From Deltaproteobacteria bacterium (GTDB taxonomy: Bacteria > Myxococcota_A > Polyangia > GCA-2747355 > JADLHG01): a DNA stretch of 64,000 bases. Shown piece after piece: positions 31,404 through 39,917 of this stretch. Position 1 is the first letter of the stretch, and each line of letters starts with the position of its first letter. A program made the translations under genes and the position numbers. The notes beneath the pieces were generated by a model. It saw only the letters and a program-made list of their open reading frames with translations. It did not search any database and was not told the DNA's origin. The stretch spans positions 1 to 64,000 of the forward strand of contig JADLHG010000009.1 in assembly GCA_020848905.1 (NCBI GenBank), read 5' to 3'.

Positions 31404-33161
31404 ATGCACCGCAGCCACCGCTTCACCGTCTCGATGCTCTGCGCGGCGCTGCTGTCCAACCCCGCGCACGCCGCCAGCGAGCTGCGCCCGCAGTGGCGTC
31501 TGCGCGAGCGCGTGGCGTGGCCCCCGGCGATCGTCGGAGGAGCGCTGGTGCTCAAGCGGGGCGACGAGCTCGCCGGCTACGGCCTGACCGACGGCCGCCG
31601 CCTCTGGACCCGCCGCTACGGCCGCCTGCGCGAGGGCGAACGCACCCTGGCCGGGGGACGGCGCTTCGCCTACGCGCTGACGCTTCGCGGCCTGCTGGTC
31701 CTCGATCCGAGCACCGGCCGGATCGTGACGCAGAGGCCCACCCCCGGCGCGACGGGGCTGCTCGCCACCGACGACAGCGTCTTCGTGACCACCCGCACCG
31801 AGCTCCTGCGCCTCGACGAGACCGGGCAGCGCGTCCTCGGGCGGGCCGCGGCGACCGGCGCGCTGCGAGCCGCCCGCGCAGATCACGCGGTGCTCTACCG
31901 CGTGGAGAGCAGGCCCTCCACCCCCGGCAGTCCCAAGCGCCTGCTCGTGGTCGACCTGCGTTCGGGCCGCGAGGTCTTCTCCTTCAAGCTCCTCCCCTCG
32001 GGCGAGCACCAGGTCGTGGAGCTCCGCGACGCGCGCCTGGCCTTTCTCGACTACTCCCGCGCCACCGCGAGCGGCGTCAACCCGCGCAAGGTCTTCTACA
32101 CCGAGGCCGACTACCTGCGCGGCGCCAAGACCATGGACCGCCCGCTCTCGGAGAGATACAGCTCCTCCTCGGCGGATCGCTTCTTCGCCGTGCGCGCCCC
32201 GAGCGGCGTGCTCTACGTGGCGAACGTCGGCTCTCCACGAGAGCCCTCGCAGCTCTTCGCCTACCTCCCGGAGCGCAAGCAGACGCGGTGGGCGCGCAGC
32301 GGAGAGCTGGTCTCCACCGGACTCCTCCTGCACGCAGGGGGCCTCGTGGCCGCCGTGAACGGCCGCGAGGGGGGCAGTCAGCTCGTACTCTACAGCCCCA
32401 CCGACGGAAACACCGTGCACCAGCAACCGCTCGACGGGCTGGCCGAAGGAGCTCCCGTCGCCGCCGGGGCCCTCGTGCTCGCGCACACACGCGGCAGCGT
32501 GGCCTGCTTCTCTCTCGGCGAGACCCCCTCCGCGGCCTCCACGCCGCCGCCTCCGACGAATCCCCCGCCCCCCGCCGCCCCCTCGGCCAGCGCTCCCCCC
32601 GCCCCGCACACCGGGATCCCGGCCGAGACCACGCCCCCCGCCGGCACGGGCCCCGCTGGCTTCCGCCTCTATCGCGATCGACTGGCCGGCTACGAGGTCC
32701 GCCTCCCCGAGGCCTGGCGCCTCGACCGCACCCGCATCCGCCGCTTCGGAGGGGTGCGCCTGGCCGTCCCCTTCGTGCGCAGCGGCCTCGACACCGCCGG
32801 GGTGCCCCGCTATCAGGCGAGCCTGCAGGTCCTCGTGCGCGAGGCCGCGGGCCAGGACGCCGAGGGTCTCTGGCGCTCGGTCTACCAGCAGCGCGCCCAG
32901 CAGGACCCGCAGGTGAAGGTCCTGCTCGTGCAACGCCCCCGCCTCCCCTCCGGGCAGCGGGCGGTCCTGGCCACCTATCTCACCCGCAGCGCCTCGGGCT
33001 ACCCCGAGCAGGTCCGCAGCCTCTGCGTCGTGAGCCACGGCGTGGCCTTCGAGCTGCGCGCTCGCCTCGCCCCGGGCTTTCTCGGCCGCCTCTGGCCCGA
33101 GGTGATGCAGATCTTCCGCACCTTCCACCCGCGGGAAGACCTCCGCGTGGCGAGTCCCTGA
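31404..33161 (+). CDS. Secreted beta-propeller protein with PsbP/DUF1795-like C-terminus
   Basis: 585 residues. Signal peptide FTVSMLCAALLSNPAHAAS. Residues about 30-375 look like a PQQ/WD-type propeller (GDELAGYGLTDGRRLWTRRYG, GLLVLDPSTGRIV). A Pro/Ala/Thr-rich linker of about 50 residues leads to a C-terminal domain (GYEVRLPEAWRLDRT ... QIFRTF) with the pattern of PsbP/DUF1795 modules that bind membranes or ligands. The ATG at 31404 is preferred for the signal peptide. Function unknown; pairing with the cyclophilin fusion suggests envelope biogenesis. Confidence 0.7.
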   Translation: MHRSHRFTVSMLCAALLSNPAHAASELRPQWRLRERVAWPPAIVGGALVLKRGDELAGYGLTDGRRLWTRRYGRLREGERTLAGGRRFAYALTLRGLLVLDPSTGRIVTQRPTPGATGLLATDDSVFVTTRTELLRLDETGQRVLGRAAATGALRAARADHAVLYRVESRPSTPGSPKRLLVVDLRSGREVFSFKLLPSGEHQVVELRDARLAFLDYSRATASGVNPRKVFYTEADYLRGAKTMDRPLSERYSSSSADRFFAVRAPSGVLYVANVGSPREPSQLFAYLPERKQTRWARSGELVSTGLLLHAGGLVAAVNGREGGSQLVLYSPTDGNTVHQQPLDGLAEGAPVAAGALVLAHTRGSVACFSLGETPSAASTPPPPTNPPPPAAPSASAPPAPHTGIPAETTPPAGTGPAGFRLYRDRLAGYEVRLPEAWRLDRTRIRRFGGVRLAVPFVRSGLDTAGVPRYQASLQVLVREAAGQDAEGLWRSVYQQRAQQDPQVKVLLVQRPRLPSGQRAVLATYLTRSASGYPEQVRSLCVVSHGVAFELRARLAPGFLGRLWPEVMQIFRTFHPREDLRVASP

Positions 33162-33307
33162 CGCACCGCGCCCCCGGCCCGCGCCCCCGGCCCGCTCCCG
33201 CGCCCCTCACCCCTCGCTGGCTTTGCTGGATCGATTCGCGCGATGGCTTGTCAGAAAGCCCGCCGCTCGAACGTCTGGCCTCCGTCAATCCCACGGGAGG
33301 AGGCTCC

Positions 33308-33556
33308 ATGTCCCATCATCGCTGCGACTGCCGGCAACCGTTCCTGGCCTATTCCGAGGCCTTCGACGCCTACTTCTGCCCAGCGTGCCGGAGCTGGGCC
33401 GAACCGCTCTGCGCCGCGCCGGAGTGCTGCTACTGCCCGACCCGGCCTCCGACGGCTCACGGGCTCCTGATCGACGATATGGTGCCGAAGCGGCTCTTTT
33501 CGGGGCCGCAAAGGAGGCTCAGCGGCCACCCGGCCGGGGTGCGGCCGTCGGCGTGA
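33308..33556 (+). CDS. Small Cys-rich, probably zinc-binding protein
   Basis: 82 residues, preceded by GGAGGAGG with ideal spacing, among the strongest ribosome sites in the window. Cys/His are arranged as HHRCDC, CPACRSWAEPLC and CCYCPTRPPTAH, enough for two zinc sites. The C-terminus is basic. No family is recognised. It stands alone between the propeller gene (about 145 bases upstream) and the convergent XRE regulator. Confidence 0.65.
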   Translation: MSHHRCDCRQPFLAYSEAFDAYFCPACRSWAEPLCAAPECCYCPTRPPTAHGLLIDDMVPKRLFSGPQRRLSGHPAGVRPSA

Positions 33557-33578
33557 ACCGAGGAACTGTCGTCGAGTG

Positions 33579-33594
33579 GAGCTGCGCCCAGCTC
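33579..33594. terminator. Small hairpin between convergent genes
   Basis: GAGCTG pairs with CAGCTC around CGCC, touching the XRE stop codon. No T-run. It could end transcription from either side. Confidence 0.3.
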
Positions 33595-34052
33595 TACCTG
33601 GCCGGCCGATCCACGAGGTCGGCGACGGCGCGGTAGATGTCGAGCAGCTGGGCTCGCATGGGAACGAGTCTGCCGGCCAGGAGCTGATCCAGGCCGTTCA
33701 CGTCCGCCACGCTCCGGCTGCGAACCGGGGCCACGCTCGCGGCAACCGCCGCCGCACGCGCGGCCTTGCCCTTCCCACGCGGCGCCTGCTCTTCGCCCTC
33801 GTCGATGCCGAAGAAGAGCACCGCGAGCGAGGTCTTCAACCCGAGGTGCGCGATGCGGCGGAGCGTGAGCAGCGATGGGTTTCGCACCCCACGCTCCACC
33901 TCAGAGATGTACTTCGATGTCAGCCTGCAGCGTTCGCCGAGTTCCTGCTGAGTAAACCCCCGTTCCTTTCGCAGACCCTTCAGCCTCAGGCCGAGGCGGC
34001 GTAGCATTCCGTGTTCTTGACTCATGCGCGCATTGTCCGTCGACCTGGCCAT
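33594..34052 (-). CDS. XRE-family transcriptional regulator
   Basis: 152 residues. An N-terminal Cro/C1-type helix-turn-helix (RLKGLRKERGFTQQELGERC, LTSKYISEVERGVRNPSL) is followed by a basic linker and a C-terminal helical part. Target genes are unknown. The start may be the ATG at 34052 or a TTG at 34058 nearer to AAGGATGG; a further ATG lies at 34025. A dyad at 34108-34131 upstream may be its operator. Confidence 0.8.
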   Translation of the reverse strand: MARSTDNARMSQEHGMLRRLGLRLKGLRKERGFTQQELGERCRLTSKYISEVERGVRNPSLLTLRRIAHLGLKTSLAVLFFGIDEGEEQAPRGKGKAARAAAVAASVAPVRSRSVADVNGLDQLLAGRLVPMRAQLLDIYRAVADLVDRPAR

Positions 34053-34107
34053 GATCAAAGACCATCCTTGTAGGTAGCAAGAGTTAGCACGAGGCTGCGG
34101 GAGTGGC

Positions 34108-34131
34108 CACCGAGGGGAGATCTCCTCGGTG
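34108..34131. promoter_or_regulatory. Dyad upstream of the XRE gene
   Basis: CACCGAGG and CCTCGGTG flank GGAGATCT, and the centre (GGAGATCTCC) is itself a perfect palindrome. It could be the XRE operator, or a transcription end for the small gene at 34185-34403. The sequence does not decide. Confidence 0.4.
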
Positions 34132-34184
34132 AACGCGGCACCCCGCGGCCCCGCGTCGGCTGGGAAACCCCCCGTGCCCCAGAG

Positions 34185-34403
34185 TCAGCTTTGCTCGCTG
34201 CGATCGCGCAACACGCGCCGCCGCGCATCCAGCACGACGAAGGCGTGCGCCCCGAACGTGGCGGCCACCGAGTTGAGCGCGCCGTGGAGCAGATAGTCGA
34301 TCCCGAGGGGATGTCCCTCCGCCTCCCGGATGAGCGCCGCGATATCGCCGTCGCTCGGCTGATGCCCCGTTTCGGACTCGGACTGCGGGAGCAGCTCGGA
34401 CAT
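34185..34403 (-). CDS. Small protein of unknown function
   Basis: 72 residues, acidic N-terminus (MSELLPQSESETGHQPSD) and a C-terminal half with strand/helix pattern (GALNSVAATFGAHAFVVLDA). AGGGAGG lies six bases before the ATG and a good sigma-70-like promoter lies just upstream, so it is likely expressed. No family is recognised. It is divergent from the HMG-CoA-lyase-like gene. Confidence 0.55.
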   Translation of the reverse strand: MSELLPQSESETGHQPSDGDIAALIREAEGHPLGIDYLLHGALNSVAATFGAHAFVVLDARRRVLRDRSEQS

Positions 34404-34428
34404 GGCAAACCTCCCTGGGAAGTCTTTG

Positions 34429-34457
34429 AAGTAGCTTTGCCGCGCCAATCTTGTCAA
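34429..34457 (-). promoter_or_regulatory. Candidate sigma-70 promoter
   Basis: On the minus strand a perfect -35 TTGACA (34457-34452) is followed after 17 bases by CTACTT (34434-34429) as a weak -10. It lies about 25 bases before the start of the small gene at 34403. Confidence 0.4.
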
Positions 34458-34521
34458 GTAACCTGCCGCTCGGTCGCGGCCCCGGGGCCGCCCCGACGAA
34501 ACGCCCCACAGGAGGTTCCGC

Positions 34522-35502
34522 ATGGCGCTCCCCACGTCCGTGACCTACTGCGAATGCTGGGCCCGCGACGGGCTCCAGTCGATCCCCGTCGTCGTCCCCA
34601 CCGATCAGAAGGTGGAGATGATCGACCGCATCATCGATTCCGGCGTGCGCAAGCTCGAGGTGACGAGCTTCTCGCACCCGAAGCTCCTGCCCCAGTTCGC
34701 CGATTGCGTGGAGGTGCTGCGACGCATCCAGCGCCGCCCCGAGGTCAGCTACGTGGTGCTGATGCCCAACGAGAAGGGCTTCGACCGCTTCGAAGGCTGC
34801 GTGAAGGAGGGCTACGGCGCCGACGAGCTCATCCTCATGATCTCCTCGAGCGAGGCCCACAACCGCGTCAACTTCCGCATGACGCACGAGGAGGCCAAGC
34901 GCGCCCACGCGGCGATCATGAAGCGCTCGCACGGCCTCGGCGTGAAGGTCATCGGCTGCGCCGGCACCGTCTACGGCTGTCCGATCCTCGGGGACGTGCC
35001 CATGCGCGACGTGGAGGACATCGTGCGCTTCTACCTCGACGAGGGGGCGCAGACGATCATGCTCGGCGACACGATCGGCGCCGCCAACCCGAAGCAGGTG
35101 CGCGAGCGCATCGGCGCGCTGCTGGCGCGCTTCCCGCAGGCGGAGTTCATCGCGCACTTTCACGACACCCGCGGCACGGGGATCGTCAACACCGTGGCGG
35201 CGCTCGAGCTCGGGCTGCGCTACGTGGACGGCTCGATCGGCGCCATCGGCGGCCAGCCCGCCACGGGGAAGGCGAAGTACCAGTTCGGCTTCACCGGCAA
35301 CGTGTGCAGCGAAGACCTGCTCTGTCTGCTCGAGGAGATGGGGGTCGAGACGGGCGTGAACCTCGGCCAGCTGATCGAGAACGGCAAGCGCGCCGAGGAG
35401 ATCCTGGGCCAGCCGCTCCGCGCGAACGTCATCCACACCGGCCCGGTGATCCACGAGCCGCGCCCCTACGACCCCGAGTCGGGGCCGCAAGGGGGCGCGT
35501 AG
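34522..35502 (+). CDS. HMG-CoA-lyase-like enzyme
   Basis: 326 residues of the HMGL-like TIM barrel (PF00682), which cleaves or forms C-C bonds next to a thioester. Active-site residues are visible: R15-D16 (ARDGLQ), E46 region (KLEVTSF), metal ligands H212/H214 in AHFHDT and the flexible-loop Cys262 in GNVCSEDLL. These fit hydroxymethylglutaryl-CoA lyase (leucine or ketone-body pathway) better than isopropylmalate synthase, given the short length. AGGAGG precedes the ATG. No other leucine-pathway gene is adjacent. Confidence 0.88.
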   Translation: MALPTSVTYCECWARDGLQSIPVVVPTDQKVEMIDRIIDSGVRKLEVTSFSHPKLLPQFADCVEVLRRIQRRPEVSYVVLMPNEKGFDRFEGCVKEGYGADELILMISSSEAHNRVNFRMTHEEAKRAHAAIMKRSHGLGVKVIGCAGTVYGCPILGDVPMRDVEDIVRFYLDEGAQTIMLGDTIGAANPKQVRERIGALLARFPQAEFIAHFHDTRGTGIVNTVAALELGLRYVDGSIGAIGGQPATGKAKYQFGFTGNVCSEDLLCLLEEMGVETGVNLGQLIENGKRAEEILGQPLRANVIHTGPVIHEPRPYDPESGPQGGA

Positions 35503-35517
35503 TCAGAGCGCCGATCG

Positions 35518-36474
35518 CTACATCGGTTGCGCGGGAGTCTTCGCCGGGCTTCCCCCCGCCGCCGTGACGACCTTGCCCCGCCGCTCCACGTTCACGAGCC
35601 ACGCCGCCGCGTTCTTGATGTAGCGCCCCGTCCCCGCCGTGTTCCACTGCCGGTATAGGCGCGTGAAGCCTCCGTCGAGAATCGCGCGCTTGCCCCCCTG
35701 GTCGTAGAAGGACGCCACGAGGTTCCCCGCCGAGCCGAAGAGCAGCGGCGTGAGCGTCTGGTTGGCCTGGATCGTCGCGATGGTGATCCCCTCGTAGAGG
35801 AAGGCCAGCCCCGTGGTGAGCAGGTGATTCGGCAGAAGCCCCACGCGATGCCCTCCCCCCGCGGCCTGGATGCGCACCACGCGGTCGCCGGGGAGGTTCC
35901 CCTGCATCGTCACGCCGAGGAGCGCCTTGGCTACGTAGTTCGCGTCGGCGTAGTACGGCTCGTTGTCGCCCCAGATGTAGACCCCCTTGCCGCTGGCGAA
36001 GAACTCCTTGATCACCGCCAAGTGGTCCGGACCGAGGAGCTGCCGCTCGCCGGAGATGATCCAGAGCTGGCAGGCGCGCCTGAGCGCCTGGCGCAACGCC
36101 GTCGCCGTCGGCGGCCCGTTGAGCCAGCGATAGACCGAGAAGCCCTTCTGCTTGAGCGCCGCCCGCGGCAGCTCGAAGTCGAACCCTTCGCCGGTGTAGA
36201 AGTGCAGCACGGCGATGGTCTGCCCCTTGAACGCCCCGTCCACGGCCAGGTCGTAGCGATTCCCCGCGGCGTTGCCGTACCGGTCGGGGGCCGCCTTGAC
36301 CAGGACCTTGCGCCGGGCGACGACCCGCCCCTCTTCGTCGCGGACGACCTGCTCCTGCGCCTCCATGGGCGCGCTGCGCCCCGCCGCCGGGTTGTACTGG
36401 GCGCGCACCCGCCCCGCTCCTCCGAGGAGCGCGAGCATCGCCACCGCCGCTCCCATCGTGTGTCGCCAACGCAT
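35518..36474 (-). CDS. Secreted protein with glutamine-amidotransferase-like fold
   Basis: 318 residues. The ribosome site AGGGAGG touches the upstream ATG at 36480, so the in-frame ATG at 36474, six bases further, is the better start. A signal peptide (GAAVAMLALLGGAGRVRA) is followed by a domain whose order (TIAVLHFYTGEGFDF, LWIISGERQLLGPDHLAVIKEFF, GKGVYIWGDNEPYY) suggests a class I GATase/ThuA-like alpha-beta fold without the catalytic Cys. The role is unknown; sugar or ligand binding is possible. Confidence 0.6.
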   Translation of the reverse strand: MRWRHTMGAAVAMLALLGGAGRVRAQYNPAAGRSAPMEAQEQVVRDEEGRVVARRKVLVKAAPDRYGNAAGNRYDLAVDGAFKGQTIAVLHFYTGEGFDFELPRAALKQKGFSVYRWLNGPPTATALRQALRRACQLWIISGERQLLGPDHLAVIKEFFASGKGVYIWGDNEPYYADANYVAKALLGVTMQGNLPGDRVVRIQAAGGGHRVGLLPNHLLTTGLAFLYEGITIATIQANQTLTPLLFGSAGNLVASFYDQGGKRAILDGGFTRLYRQWNTAGTGRYIKNAAAWLVNVERRGKVVTAAGGSPAKTPAQPM

Positions 36475-36531
36475 CGGCATCCTCCCTGGCTCGAGCCTGG
36501 AGACTGGAAACGGACGAGGCGGGAAAACGAT

Positions 36532-37467
36532 CTAAGGACGCGACGCCGAGCGGGTCCGCACCACCAGGTCCCCTGTGTAGAGGAGCAGAGCGGCCCAGAT
36601 GAAGGCGAAGGTGACTTTGCGCGCCGCGGTGAAGGGCTCCCCGTAGGCGAAGATCGCAAGGAGGAGCTGCCCGACCGGCGAGACGTACTGGATGAAGGCC
36701 AGGGTCGAGAGCGGCAGCCGGCGCGTGGCGGCGATGAAGAGGAGCAGGGGGACGAAGGAGACGAAGCTCGCGCCGACCAGCAGGAGGTCGGTGGTGCGGT
36801 CGACGAGGAGGAAGTGGCTCTCGCCGCGGCCCACGATCCGGACGAGCCAGATGACGGCGGCCGGGAACAGCAGCAGCATCTCGACGAAGAGCCCCGTCAG
36901 CGCGTCTACCGCGGCGACCTTGCGCAGCAGCCCGTAGAGGGCGAAGGTGCCCGCCACGCCGAGCGCCAGCCAGGGAACCTGCCCGTGGCGAAAGACGAGG
37001 TTCCCCACCCCGACGCCGGCGAAGAGCAGCGCCAGCCCCTGCAATCGAGGCAGCCGCTCTCGCAGAAAGACCACGCCGAAGGCCACGCTGACGAGCGGGT
37101 TGATGAAGTAGCCCAGGCTCCCCTCGAGCACGCGGTTCGAGGTCACGGCCCAGATGTAGACCAGCCAGTTGGTCCCGATGAGCGCCGTCGTGAGGACCAT
37201 CAGGCCGAAGCGGCGGGGCGTGCGGAAGCAGCGCGCCACCTCGGGCCAACCGCGCCGCGCGGTGATCAGCACCCCGAGAAAGAGCACCGACCAGAGGACG
37301 CGGTGGCTCACCACCTCCAGCATCGGCACGTGCAACAGGACTTTGAAGTAGATCGGGACCGCGGCCCAGAGGAGAAACGCGCTCAGCGCAAAGGCGATCC
37401 CCGAGCCGCGCGGGGACGGTTTCGGCGCGCTGCCGGGCGAGAAGGAGCCTCGAACCGCCGAATCCAT
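36532..37467 (-). CDS. rarD: EamA-family transporter RarD
   Basis: 311 residues with ten predicted transmembrane helices. Characteristic RarD features are the beginning GIAFALSAFLLWAAVPIYFK, HRVLWS, GTNWLVYIWAV and GYFINPLV in the first half, and FIQYVSPVGQ with F.W.AL..Y in the second. The family name comes from chloramphenicol-sensitivity phenotypes; the natural substrate is not established. The ATG at 37467 is chosen because residues before it look non-coding. Divergent from the septoil-knot-like gene. Confidence 0.9.
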   Translation of the reverse strand: MDSAVRGSFSPGSAPKPSPRGSGIAFALSAFLLWAAVPIYFKVLLHVPMLEVVSHRVLWSVLFLGVLITARRGWPEVARCFRTPRRFGLMVLTTALIGTNWLVYIWAVTSNRVLEGSLGYFINPLVSVAFGVVFLRERLPRLQGLALLFAGVGVGNLVFRHGQVPWLALGVAGTFALYGLLRKVAAVDALTGLFVEMLLLFPAAVIWLVRIVGRGESHFLLVDRTTDLLLVGASFVSFVPLLLFIAATRRLPLSTLAFIQYVSPVGQLLLAIFAYGEPFTAARKVTFAFIWAALLLYTGDLVVRTRSASRP

Positions 37468-37551
37468 GTGCGGCGGGTATACTGCGCACGGCGGCCAGCG
37501 GGAAGGGCCTCCGCGTCGCACCGTATACTTCGACCACTCAGGAGGCGCACG

Positions 37552-37917
37552 ATGAAGCGATGGTCCCTAGAACGCCGCGCGGTTTGGAAGCCGTTCGGTC
37601 TAGTCCTCGGCCTGGCGGTTGTCGCGGGCCCCGCGGCCGCGCAGGCCCCGACCCCCATGGGCAACGTGCCGAAGAGCTGCACCTTCAAGGGCAAGAAGCT
37701 CTACGGCAAGGTGCAGGTGGTGGATGCCTTCCCCGACCTCAAGGTGCAGGTGGTGGACGCCTTCCCCGACGTGAAGGTGCAGAAGGTGACGGCCTTCCCC
37801 GACAGCTGCGGCAAGTGGCAGTTCGTGAAGGCCTTCCCCGACTTCAAGGTCCAGTTCGTGAAGGCCTTCCCCGACGTGAAGATCCAGTACGTCAACGCCT
37901 TCCCTGGCGTGCCCTAG
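37552..37917 (+). CDS. 7(1) septoil knot-like secreted repeat protein
   Basis: 121 residues. GGAGG lies seven bases before the ATG. Signal peptide ending near residue 30 (VAGPAAAQA). Mature part: six repeats of about 11 residues of the form VKVQxVxAFPD (residues 52-119), interrupted once by SCGKW; Cys43 and Cys86 may form a disulfide. This matches proteins annotated as 7(1) septoil knot domain (Septknot), a compact knotted beta fold. Biological role unknown. It is monocistronic, and its stop faces the next gene's stop eight bases away. Confidence 0.7.
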   Translation: MKRWSLERRAVWKPFGLVLGLAVVAGPAAAQAPTPMGNVPKSCTFKGKKLYGKVQVVDAFPDLKVQVVDAFPDVKVQKVTAFPDSCGKWQFVKAFPDFKVQFVKAFPDVKIQYVNAFPGVP

Positions 37918-37924
37918 CGGCAGA

Positions 37925-38242
37925 TCAGGCGCGCGCGGGGGGGCGCTGGCGTCCCCGGCGTGGCTCGGGTCGTCGGAAGGGGGACGGCAGCGAGGCGCCA
38001 CCCCCGGCGGGATCGTAGAGCGTCAGCTCCCACTCCTCCGTCGCCCGGTCGTAGCGCACGATGTAGAGCGCTCCGTCGCTGCCGCGCAGCTTGAAGGAAT
38101 CCACGTCCTGCGCCAGCCAGCGGTCCAGCACCTCGAGCACCTCCACCGACCGCCCCTCGAGCTGCAGCTCGCGCGGCTCCCTTTCCGTCGCGTCGCCCTC
38201 GACGCCGGATACCGTGGCCCGCCAGAGCACCTCGAGCTTCAT
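37925..38242 (-). CDS. Small cytoplasmic protein of unknown function
   Basis: 105 residues with a mixed beta pattern (MKLEVLWRATVSGVEG, ELQLEGRSVEVLEVLDRW, ALYIVRYDRATEEWELTLYD) and a basic Pro-rich tail (RRPEPRRGRQRPP). No signal or known family. The start codon lies in a region with no obvious ribosome site, but codon usage and the convergent arrangement support a gene. Confidence 0.5.
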   Translation of the reverse strand: MKLEVLWRATVSGVEGDATEREPRELQLEGRSVEVLEVLDRWLAQDVDSFKLRGSDGALYIVRYDRATEEWELTLYDPAGGGASLPSPFRRPEPRRGRQRPPARA

Positions 38243-38321
38243 GCTTCCGAAGTGTAGCGCGGCCAGTGGACCGACGCAGGTTTCCGCATCCGGGCCTCCA
38301 GGCCCGCCGTCGGCGCCTCCC

Positions 38322-39065
38322 CTACGTGCCCGGCACCGCGCTCTTAGGAATCAGTCCGCGTAGCCTCCACCCGGTCTTCAAGAGCCAGGTTCGGGGTTCG
38401 AGCACCGGCGGGTCTCCGTCGGGCGGCACGGGCGTGAGGTCCTTCCACCCGTCGAAGTAGCGCGCCGAGCTGCACGCGTCCAGGTCCCGTCGCGGGACCC
38501 ACTTGCCCCGGGCCACGCTGTGTTTGCGGGCGTCCTTCAACACGTAGGCGAGGGCGGCCTTCACCTCGCTCGGCGTCCTCAGGATGTGCTGGTGGTAGCG
38601 GTCCCGAAAGACCTGCCCCTTGCGGCCCACCGTGCGGTTCAGCGCGTGCGCGAGCCGGATCGCCAGCGCGCGCAGGCCCTTCATCAACACCTCTCGGTCC
38701 TTGGCCTCCGTCACGAGGTGCAGGTGGTTCTTCTGGATCGAGTAGTGCGCGAGGTTCAGGCCGAACCGCCCCGCCGACTTCACGAAGGCCTGCTCGATCA
38801 CTCGGAGCTGCTTCTTGCTCCGCAGGTTCGGCAGCCCCTCCACCACCTTCATCGTGACGTGCACCGGAAACCGACTGGCGAGGAGCGGTCGCGCCCGATG
38901 CGGCAGTCCGCTCCCCGGCTGCTTCTTCCTTCCCGCACCCTTTCGCTTCCCGCCCCACCCCGTCGCCTCCCGCATAGGCAACGGGAGCTGCTTCGCAGAA
39001 CCCGCCGGCGCACGGGTGCCCGAAGGCCGGCCATCTGCCGAGGAGGATTTGCGTTTGCGTGCCAT
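38322..39065 (-). mobile_element. REP-associated tyrosine transposase (RAYT) gene
   Basis: 247 residues. The N-terminal GGKRKGAGRKK (38-48) and the Y1 transposase core (PF01797) are present: HUH pair H114/H116 in QKNHLHLVTEA, the segment GRKGQVFRDRYHQHIL and Tyr174 in ALAYVLKDARKH as likely nucleophile. RAYTs are single-copy domesticated relatives of IS200 that mobilise REP palindromes. The ATG at 39065 is followed upstream by an AT-richer leader. No flanking inverted repeat was identified. Confidence 0.85.
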
Positions 39066-39384
39066 CATGAATAAGGCTAATACTAGCAAATCGCGGGTCT
39101 GATGTCAAGTCCGTGTCCTTGCACGAACAAACAACAAAACGAAACACCAGATAAGAGGAACCAAGAACGAGCAGGCGCTCCCCGCCGCGCCGATCCACCC
39201 CCACCGCACGCATGCGCCCACCGCCGCCCGCGCTCTCGCCCGCCTCCCGTCGACAGCCCCCCCTCCCCGACGTACCGATTCGCGACGACCGCCCGCATGC
39301 GCCCTCCGCCGCCCGGTGCAGCGAGAGTCCGTTGATCTTTTTCAGATGGGAGGAAACGGAGAAAGGAGGAACTAGCGACGCGCC
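39066..39384. other. Intergenic region upstream of RAYT with a direct repeat
   Basis: About 320 bases. The part next to the RAYT start is AT-richer (39100-39160) than anything around it and may hold its promoter. A 26-base direct repeat with two mismatches lies at 39205-39230 and 39290-39315. No gene is supported. Confidence 0.45.
39205..39315. repeat. 26-base direct repeat next to RAYT
   Basis: Both copies share CGCATGCG (itself palindromic) and CCGCCGCCCG, spaced 85 bases apart. They might be RAYT recognition sequences, but no classical REP hairpin with a GTAG foot is seen. Confidence 0.6.
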
Positions 39385-39843
39385 CTACGGCACGCGGGGC
39401 ATGGGGCCGGTCGGGGCGTGGCCGGGGATGGCCTCGCCTCCCGAGAAGCGAATGAAGGCGTCCAGGAAGTCCGCCTCGGTGATGATCCCCACCACGTGCC
39501 CCTGCTCCACCACGGGGAGGCATCCGATGTGGCGCTGCCGCATGAGCAGCGCCGCCTGGCGCGCGTCCACGTCCGGCGCGATGGTGAGGGGGCGAACCAC
39601 GCAGAGCGCCGAGACGGGGACCGTATCGAGGAGCTGGCGGCGCTCGGCCGCCTCGGCCGCCGAGAGCCACGGCGGCAACGTGGCGCGAATATCGCGATGG
39701 GTGATGACCCCGAGCAGGCTGGCGCGGTTCTCCACGAGGAGGTGGTGAATGCGCCGCACCTCCATCGTCTCGAGCGCCTGCCGCAGACTGCAGTGCGGAT
39801 CGACCGCCACGACCTCCGCGTTCATCAGCTCGCGCACCAGCAT
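39385..39843 (-). CDS. Twin CBS-domain protein
   Basis: 152 residues formed almost wholly by two CBS domains (about 1-60 and 80-140): VRELMNAEVVAVDPHCSLRQAL ... LGVITHRDIRA and VVRPLTIAPDVDARQAALLM ... VVGIITEADFL. Such pairs bind adenine nucleotides and sense energy state. AGGAGG a few bases before the ATG at 39843 decides this start over one at 39888. It follows the sigma-54 activator gene on the same strand with a 74-base gap and could be its partner. Confidence 0.85.
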   Translation of the reverse strand: MLVRELMNAEVVAVDPHCSLRQALETMEVRRIHHLLVENRASLLGVITHRDIRATLPPWLSAAEAAERRQLLDTVPVSALCVVRPLTIAPDVDARQAALLMRQRHIGCLPVVEQGHVVGIITEADFLDAFIRFSGGEAIPGHAPTGPMPRVP

Positions 39844-39917
39844 CTCGGCCTCCTCTCCTGTCCCTCCGCCCGCGTGGCCGTCGGTCACAGACGCGCCCGG
39901 GGCGCAGGCCCGCGAGG

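Noticed and set aside
35824-37917. Long plus-strand open frame (697 residues) across several genes
   Set aside because: It is antisense to two well-supported genes, has shadow-type composition rich in Arg/Pro/Gly, and no ribosome site or family.
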